Shown here piece after piece: positions 21,601 through 24,789 of a DNA stretch of 24,789 nucleotides. Under the pieces are notes generated by a model. That model worked only from the letters and a program-made list of their open reading frames with translations. It was not told the DNA's origin and ran no database searches. Both the position numbers and the translations under genes were made by a program. Position 1 is the first letter of the stretch, and the number at the start of each line of letters is the position of its first letter. The DNA is from Saccoglossus kowalevskii (lineage: Eukaryota > Hemichordata > Enteropneusta > Harrimaniidae). The stretch spans positions 43,596-68,384 of the forward strand of contig NW_003155740.1 in the NCBI RefSeq assembly GCF_000003605.2, written 5' to 3'.

Positions 21601-24600
21601 TTTAAATCCTGGATAAGATACAATGCATATGGATCGGAAACATTTAGCATAACACTGTGACAATCACCAGTACTTCTACAAGACTTTATATTCAACTTAC
21701 CTTTATTACAAATCATATAATGCAAAGCATGAACATCCATATGGATCAGAAACACACATCATAAAACTATGACAACCATCAGTACTGCTTGGTGTATTTA
21801 TTCAACTTACCTGTATTGCAATCTAATCCTGTATATGATGCAAGACATGAACATCCATATGGATCAGAAACACACATCATTTTTCCACGACAAGAATCAG
21901 TGCTACTGAGTGAACAAACTCTACCACAATCTTTTCCCCATTGCCCCCTCGAATCACAACCTGCAATGCATAGTAGTGAAACATGCACTTTATTATTATT
22001 AAAATAATATTGTTGATCTGTGATTGTAGCTGCATTGCCTAAGGATCATAATTGTGTGTGATAATTTCTCTCCGTTGCAACCAATTTGATTATTAAATTT
22101 TAGTTGTAACATTAAGTAGCAAGAAAATACAGTGCATTAAAAATGTAACTGTGACCTCGACATTCTCTGACTAAGCAAGATACTATAACAGCCTGTACAT
22201 CACCAGAAAGCTTAAATATAGCCACACAGATAATTGTTCATAGGAGTACCTGACAGCCAGTATCGATGTAAATCTTTTATACAATTTCCGACTATTGAAA
22301 ACTCATTTTTTGATTATTTAATGTTAATTTTAATATTAGCAATATGGGTAAAATTCAGAATGTTGTCAAAAGTTAAACTAGCTACTATAGCAACTTATAT
22401 ATCATCTGAAAGCTTAGACACAGTTGAATACGTTATTGCGTGGGCCTAGATCTATTTGTACTATTATTACTATTTAACATTTTTCTTCACTAGATATTGG
22501 TACCGTAAAAAGCTGGACGACTGCGTCTCGGTTTTCTTTTATTTGCTTTAGTTTCCTAGCTGCGATAAAATAATGACTGACATGTTTTCGAAAATAGGTC
22601 TGTGACTATTTTGACGTAGCTAAAAAAAAGTTGATAAAAAATTATCCTATTATCATATTACTAATTCAAGCAACAAGTAATTCGTTCGACTTATATCTTT
22701 GCCTAACTCAAGAAATGGATAACACTGCTGTTTAACAAATCAATTATGTTAAATTCACCTGCGAATTCCGGGCATTTCATATCGCACGAGAACATATATT
22801 TTTACTTAGCTGACATTGCACTGCCCTAATTTTATCTTAATAAAAATGAAATATTTACTAAAGCAATCCTAACCAATTTGCTAAAAGTTATGTAGGGGTA
22901 AAAACACTAGAAATTGACAGGTTATTGTTAAAGCGCGGTGGTCGTCGCGCAGCGCGTGTTCGAATTTCATGTAAATAAACAACGTATTATACACGCGTTG
23001 TATACGTCGCTATGAGTCCCATATCAAACAGGACGCGGCACGACGACTGTCACCCTTTAAGTGTGTGTAATCGAAATGAACAGTGTGAAATGTGAGCTAA
23101 CCATAAAAACTATTTACACGCTTTTTTACCTGTATTACATTGACTTCCTGTAAATCCTGGTGGACATATACATTTTCCAGTGTCTGAATTACATATACCT
23201 CCATTATAACATTTAGGACAGTTAAGTAAACATGTATCACCGTATTTACCATTAGGACAACCTGTAATAATCAATTAAAAACAAATACAATAAGTAACAT
23301 AGTGGTGTTTCTTGCACATATCACTCGAAGTCATATCATTAACACAACATGTCATTGATTACTTACGTCTAACAATAAGTCTCATGAAACTATTTTTTCC
23401 ATCTTGTCGTTGTTGTTGTGTAGTATAACATTCATAAATTCCAGCATCTGATGGTTTAGCTGATGTAATAGTAATACTACTGTGTCCATCCCATAATACT
23501 CTATCATCACCATTATGTTTCCATTTCAATTGTGATTCTGATATTGCCGTTGACTGTATGGTCATGGTCAGTGTTAAATCATCGCCCCAACTTACTGTCT
23601 TGGTTTGACTCTCTGGGTATATTTTCAGCTGCAATAAAACACAAGTTGTAGGATCTAGTTAGTTCAAAAATTGTTGTATGTGTGGCAATGCATGTACAAT
23701 GCTCCTTAGTTTTTAAAAGTACTATCTATAGAATATGGCATAAAAGTGTGGCGTTTGGGAAATCAATTGCTGTGGCGGTTTACTAATCTGTATATGGTAC
23801 GAATAAATGGAAACATCGGGGTTCTATGAACATAATTATATATATATATAACATCCTTTTTCAAAAATATTCATTTTCATAACTGTGTTATGTAGTAATG
23901 CAGGTCAACCCAATGTTCTTTGCTTTGAATATTGCAAAAACACAAATTGCAGCTAATATTGGCACACAAGCTTGGTAACTGATATTAAACAAACTCAAAA
24001 ATCACTAAAAAATAAAAACAATTAAACATTTAGAACACAAATCCGTCTAATAATGATGAGAAGAATAGACACATTTAGAGAAAATGTCTCTATAATAATC
24101 ATATAAGCAATATTATGATAAATGAACTAAACTATAAATACAGAAACAAAACATAGATAAAGAAAACTATTTTGAAATAATTTGAAATCTCAAGTACCAA
24201 ATTAAGAGTGAGTGCATATATTGTGTTTACTTCAATAGTTTACCATCAGACACATTATATCTGAATATTTTATTTTGAATCTATATTAATGATTTTCAAA
24301 TTCGTCATATTATTTAGATTTGCTGATGATTGCAAACAACAAAAACAGTGTTAATCTAGATGAAGCCTCCCTTCATTTAAAGAGGATTCTTTGAGTGCTA
24401 CTGACATGTTTCTTTCAATGTTATTTTCTAATGTATATTATTTAATTTTCTTATACCTCTTCAAACGGAGTAAAGAACAAATTACATCTTCTTTAGTGGT
24501 AAACAGAAAAAAACTCAATGTGATGGGTTCTATAACCATCCAAGAAGATGAAGTGAATGCAGGTCATTTTTTCTGTAGTCATTCTTGACAATCATCTTGG

Positions 24601-24788
24601 CTAGAGGAGTCGCATTGTAAAAAAAAATAAACCAGATAACACTCAAAGGAGTTGCCACACACACACACATCTGTTTCTGCTGTGCTGGTTTGATCTACTC
24701 TCCTAGTGATGGTATTTCTAAAATTTGTATTGATAAATCTGATTATTTCAGTATATACACCTGGTCTACTTGCACCTGTAGTTAACTG
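12044..24788 (-). CDS. TIE-like single-pass receptor without kinase, with ITAM-like tail (multi-exon, 5' end outside window)
   Basis: Predicted cell-surface receptor, read through 20 exons: 24788-24669, 23628-23367, 23261-23130, 21960-21811, 21423-21304, 20823-20662, 19575-19293, 18410-18072, 17799-17732, 17589-17319, 17191-16965, 16738-16669, 16422-16316, 16182-15990, 15553-15424, 15191-14981, (one presumably in the gap), 13330-13192, 12911-12856, 12344-12248, 12086-12044. Phases agree at every junction, apart from one extra base in the 19293-19575 exon and the gap. About 1,060 residues are visible. Domain order is Ig (end), Ig, EGF x4, Ig, FN3 x5, TM, tail. Seen: RLIVRRC, CICPPGF, DPYGCSC and GDGPI, which match TIE/TEK ectodomains as I know them. 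Known: TIE receptors bind angiopoietins and carry a tyrosine kinase. Inferred: this one signals through tail tyrosines instead, because the frame stops about 80 codons after the TM helix. Alternative: kinase exons used by an unseen splice form; I found none by eye down to 4.6 kb. The start codon and signal peptide lie outside the window. Confidence 0.85.
12248..12344 (-). CDS. exon: cytoplasmic ITAM-like motif
   Basis: Acceptor CAAATTTGTAG, 97 bases, phase 1 in, phase 2 out (GA|GTGAGT, a strong donor). It encodes YEEI, seven residues (PAQKDDR), YQTL, then a basic KTRRQLL and a further Tyr. YxxI/L-x(6-8)-YxxI/L is the ITAM consensus. In immune receptors the doubly phosphorylated motif recruits tandem-SH2 kinases of the Syk/ZAP-70 type. 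pYEEI is also the classic preferred ligand of Src-family SH2 domains. Function here is inferred from the motif only. Confidence 0.8.
12856..12911 (-). CDS. exon: juxtamembrane tail with a YEIP motif
   Basis: Acceptor GTTCTACTAG, 56 bases, phase 2 in, phase 1 out (G|GTATCA). It encodes VVCSYEIPDKPSDSEEMK, acidic and Ser-rich with one YxxP motif. It is open only in the phase given by the GC donor of the TM exon. It is short, so confidence rests on the phase match on both sides. Confidence 0.7.
13192..13330 (-). CDS. exon: transmembrane helix and stop-transfer
   Basis: Acceptor TTTATCCTAG, phase 1. After GGDDDKTN comes a strongly hydrophobic helix of about 23 residues (IVPILIGVVTVIIV and onwards to IIIV), then RRRRFHNRNN, the typical positive stop-transfer placing the C terminus in the cytosol. 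Two donors are possible. GC at 13191-13190 (context G|GCAAGT) leaves phase 2 and fits the next exon. GT at 13187-13186 leaves phase 0 and does not. Confidence 0.9.
13331..14980 (-). other. intronic region around the gap
   Basis: Sequence at 13331-14002 and 14593-14980 shows no exon that satisfies the needed phase (0 in, 1 out). A plus-strand ORF at 13697-13927 ends in a hydrophobic stretch but lacks gene context. Confidence 0.55.
14003..14592. other. assembly gap (590 N)
   Basis: The gap lies in the intron region between FN3 domain 5 (out in phase 0) and the TM exon (in at phase 1). At least one exon with phase 0 in and phase 1 out is therefore unseen. The bases next to its left edge read TAAGTAATG on the minus strand, which would complete a strong donor if the first N is a G. 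Confidence 0.95.
14981..15553 (-). CDS. exons: FN3 domain 5, membrane-proximal, phosphatase-receptor type (15553-15424 and 15191-14981)
   Basis: First exon: acceptor TGTTTCTATAG, 130 bases, phase 1 in, phase 2 out (CT|GTAAGT). Second exon: acceptor TTGACATAG, 211 bases, phase 2 in, phase 0 out (GGG|GTGAGC). The join gives NYIIVVEED followed by a basic KRRR, then FPLNAIPD, MVGDG and NNKPLIAGQQYVI. The IVVEE strand, the basic cluster and the later GDG...Y...PL...Y order are what I know from the juxtamembrane FN3 of receptor tyrosine phosphatases, where that site may be cleaved by furin-like proteases. The last strands are missing and probably lie in the gap. Confidence 0.8.
15625..15677. repeat. 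(AAT)n microsatellite
   Basis: Two nearly uninterrupted AAT runs (15625-15654 and 15660-15676), separated by a TATAGTT interruption, lie in the intron between FN3 domains 4 and 5. Confidence 0.95.
15990..16422 (-). CDS. exons: FN3 domain 4 (16422-16316 and 16182-15990)
   Basis: The first exon (107 bases, phase 1 in, phase 0 out) reads PDPPASIEIL, ITLSWTEP, NITQYR. The second (193 bases, phase 0 in, phase 1 out) begins LTYKVIES and ends DISITASTTIGFGKPSN. These are standard FN3 landmarks: strand-B Trp, strand-C Tyr and the ITAST-x-GFG turn. Donor of the second exon is G|GTAATC. Confidence 0.9.
16669..17191 (-). CDS. exons: FN3 domain 3 (17191-16965 and 16738-16669)
   Basis: The first exon (227 bases, phase 1 in, phase 0 out) has PSQPRNVTL, ITAQWLIPEP, ITSYKIVYW and the strand-F YDVVYSIQ. 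The second (70 bases, phase 0 in, phase 1 out) closes the domain with ITASTSVGYGIPSSEM. Acceptors are TTATTTGTTTCAG and TTTCACTACTAG; donors CAA|GTACGG and G|GTATGT. This is a canonical FN3. Confidence 0.9.
17319..17799 (-). CDS. exons: FN3 domain 2 (17799-17732 and 17589-17319)
   Basis: Two exons make one FN3 domain. The first (68 bases, phase 1 in, phase 0 out) ends at CAG|GTATGT. The second (271 bases, phase 0 in, phase 1 out) starts after CTAATCCACAG and ends G|GTGAGA. It carries KVKFRKTSSEDD (strand C and loop) and LLPYTEYDIIV (strand F Tyr motif). The intron splits the domain in phase 0, as it does for FN3 domains 3 and 4. Confidence 0.85.
18072..18410 (-). CDS. exon: FN3 domain 1 (TIE-like)
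   Basis: A single exon encodes the whole domain, phase 1 to phase 1, 113 codons; acceptor TTCTCATTAG, donor A|GTTAGT. FN3 landmarks are FTVAWKAW (strand B Trp), YHVYYRE (strand C) and LQWSTEYEITV (strand F Tyr). GDGPIES and VTN, then TEYE and GEGS, fall in the same order as in the first FN3 of TIE2 (GDGPI, VTN, TEYE, GEG). Confidence 0.9.
18411..20494 (-). other. introns flanking the third Ig exon
   Basis: 19576-20494 (after the EGF4 duplicate) and 18411-19292 hold no further exon: the neighbouring exons already join in matching phase 1. An 80-codon minus-strand ORF at 19827-20069 has no domain pattern and is not annotated as coding. Confidence 0.6.
19293..19575 (-). CDS. exon: Ig-like domain between EGF and FN3 modules (one-base frameshift)
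   Basis: Acceptor CCCTTTGTAG, donor G|GTAAGT, both in phase 1. The frame opens with an Ig-like pattern: FICEFSGNP, MLWKSE, and NTFYC as strand F. After that Cys the incoming frame hits a TGA, while the frame offset by one continues to GLLSSITVDLYG and exits in phase 1. The exon is 283 bases (3n+1), although its bounding phases require 3n. One surplus base near the GGG at about 19340 explains this. It may be a sequencing or assembly error, a polymorphism or a true lesion. TIE2 also has an Ig domain between EGF and FN3. Confidence 0.8.
20495..20650 (-). pseudogene. broken recent duplicate of the EGF4 exon
   Basis: This stretch repeats the 20662-20815 exon almost base for base from the CHC motif to CAACAAG. 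The conserved Trp codon of CAPGW is TGA here, the donor region is altered by an extra G, and no good acceptor separates it from the functional copy. Reading through from EGF4 would be out of frame. It appears to be a recent tandem duplicate that has already lost coding capacity, left in the EGF4-Ig intron. Confidence 0.85.
20662..20823 (-). CDS. exon: EGF-like module 4
   Basis: Phase 1 to phase 1, 54 codons. The acceptor GTATTTTCTATTCCAG has a good pyrimidine tract; the donor is CAAG|GTTTGT. Peptide landmarks are SGFYGELC, NYNCHC, NNAACDKNTG and CAPGW. The open frame continues upstream of the acceptor to 20929, but that part is read as intron because the phase-1 acceptor fits the preceding exon exactly. 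TIE2 has three such modules before its next Ig; this gene has four. Confidence 0.85.
21304..21423 (-). CDS. exon: EGF-like module 3
   Basis: Phase 1 to phase 1, 40 codons. Acceptor TCCATCTAG, donor G|GTATAG. Cysteine spacing fits an EGF-like module (CTQTCHC, then a Cys-rich stretch, then GWSGNKC). It lies downstream of the degenerate EGF2 copies in transcription direction. Confidence 0.85.
21480..21795 (-). repeat. degenerate tandem copies of the EGF2 exon 3' half
   Basis: The block around CATCCATATGGATCAGAAAC (plus strand) in the functional exon at 21852 recurs at 21734 and, more diverged, near 21626, 21538 and 21512. Spacings are about 118, 112, 88 and 26 bases. The copy at about 21694-21795 keeps the splice donor context (GTAAGTTGAA on the minus strand) but has lost the 5' half and has two stop codons just before that donor. 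The older copies have lost the coding pattern. I read them as decayed exon duplicates inside the EGF2-EGF3 intron. Confidence 0.85.
21811..21960 (-). CDS. exon: EGF-like module 2 (TIE-type, DPYGCSC)
   Basis: Phase 1 to phase 1, 50 codons, donor G|GTAAGTTG. It holds the motif SDPYGCSC with flanking MMC and GLDC. The second EGF-like module of TIE2 has the same DPYGCSC core, and I regard this as the most specific sign of TIE kinship in the window. The 3' half of this exon is repeated several times in the following intron (see the degenerate copies at 21480-21795). Confidence 0.9.
21961..23129 (-). other. intron between EGF1 and EGF2, with a CpG-rich islet
   Basis: Mostly AT-rich. Bases 22930-23050 stand out by many CpG dinucleotides (GCGCGG, CGTCGCGCAGCGCG, ACACGCGTTG, GACGCGGCACGACGAC). 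No exon is recognised inside. Confidence 0.65.
23130..23261 (-). CDS. exon: EGF-like module 1
   Basis: Phase 1 to phase 1, 44 codons, acceptor TTATTACAG, donor G|GTAAAA. Eight cysteines are spaced as in laminin/TIE-type EGF modules, with GGIC, CICPPGF and TGSQC as landmarks. CICPPGF followed by Gly and Cys is nearly the same as in the first EGF of TIE2. The first residue is split with the Ig exon and reads Arg, giving the RRC joint. Confidence 0.9.
23367..23628 (-). CDS. exon: Ig-like domain before the EGF modules
   Basis: Acceptor TTTTATTGCAG, donor C|GTAAGT; phase 0 in, phase 1 out; about 87 codons. The fold is read from a strand-C Trp (LKWKHNG) and the strand-F motif DAGIYEC. It ends in RLIVRR, whose following Cys comes from the next exon; the same RLIVRRC joint links Ig and EGF1 in vertebrate TIE2. 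The usual strand-B Cys is not seen (the TLTMTI segment occupies that place), so the canonical disulfide may be absent. Confidence 0.85.
23629..24668 (-). other. intron between the first two visible exons
   Basis: About 1 kb of AT-rich sequence. A 65-codon plus-strand ORF at 24391-24588 has no recognisable features. The intron ends in TTTTATTGCAG. Confidence 0.7.
24656..24669. repeat. (CA)7 microsatellite at a splice donor
   Basis: Seven CA units on the plus strand. On the minus strand the GT run starts at the exon end (GAT|GTGTGT...), so the repeat supplies the 5' splice site of the first visible exon. Confidence 0.9.
24669..24788 (-). CDS. exon: end of the first Ig-like domain (partial at window edge)
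   Basis: Forty open codons run from the window edge to a donor after GAT at 24669, in phase 0, which fits the next exon. A CAG at 24788-24786 could be the acceptor, so the exon may begin at 24785. The peptide includes GVYTEIIRF and ends TSTAETD. In TIE2 an N-terminal Ig-like domain precedes the Ig that joins the EGF modules, and this segment sits in the equivalent place. There are no cysteines, so the Ig assignment rests mainly on position. The donor is the first GT of a microsatellite. Confidence 0.6.
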
Positions 24789-24789
24789 G

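Noticed and set aside
22925-22975. tRNA or tRNA-derived SINE (GTGTTCGAATTTC resembles a B box)
   Set aside because: No A box at the right distance and no cloverleaf could be drawn.
1-24789. CRISPR arrays, bacterial operons, ribosome binding sites
   Set aside because: The window is eukaryotic, with spliced exons; the tandem exon copies at 21.5-21.9 kb are not a CRISPR array.

Overview
The window comes from an AT-rich animal genome, almost certainly an invertebrate. Introns are short to medium (about 0.1-1.2 kb) with GT...AG borders, one coding module is spread over many exons, a decayed Ty3/gypsy-type retroelement is present, and there is an assembly gap at 14003-14592. I cannot name the species. 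The zinc-finger ORF on the left resembles a family I associate with cnidarians, but I hold that weakly.

The main content is one multi-exon gene on the minus strand, from beyond the right edge (24789) to a stop codon at 12044-12046. I could follow 20 exons by splice sites and reading phase; at least one more appears to lie in the gap. In order the product reads: end of a first Ig-like domain, an Ig-like domain, four EGF-like modules, another Ig-like domain, five fibronectin type III (FN3) domains, one transmembrane helix, and a tail of about 80 residues. The ectodomain has the order and several signature residues of the TIE/TEK (angiopoietin receptor) family: RLIVRRC at the Ig-EGF joint, CICPPGF in the first EGF, DPYGCSC in the next, and GDGPI plus TEYE in the first FN3. 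The membrane-proximal FN3 instead looks like that of receptor tyrosine phosphatases. Most unusually, the reading frame does not go on to a kinase or phosphatase. It ends after a short tyrosine-rich tail containing a textbook ITAM spacing (YEEI, seven residues, YQTL) and two YxxP motifs. This kinase-less, TIE-like, ITAM-bearing receptor is the best candidate for an undescribed system here.

The gene shows active exon shuffling. All extracellular modules from EGF1 on are bounded by phase-1 introns, apart from the gap. Two EGF exons are each followed, in the downstream intron, by broken tandem copies: four or more degenerate copies at 21480-21795 and one recent copy with a Trp-to-stop change at 20495-20650. 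One Ig exon carries a single extra base. One intron seems to be GC-AG. One splice donor lies in a CA/GT microsatellite.

On the left, 289-861 (plus) is an intact 190-codon ORF with a Cys-rich zinc-finger-like domain, and bases 36-130 hold a diverged copy of its 3' part. From about 2370 to 4590 lies a dead Ty3/gypsy-type retroelement (RNase H, integrase, tail), full of stops and frameshifts. Between 4.6 and 12 kb I see mostly non-coding AT-rich sequence, with a possible small transcription unit or solo LTR (9343-9900, minus), a possible terminal exon (8393-8616, plus) and several short inverted repeats.
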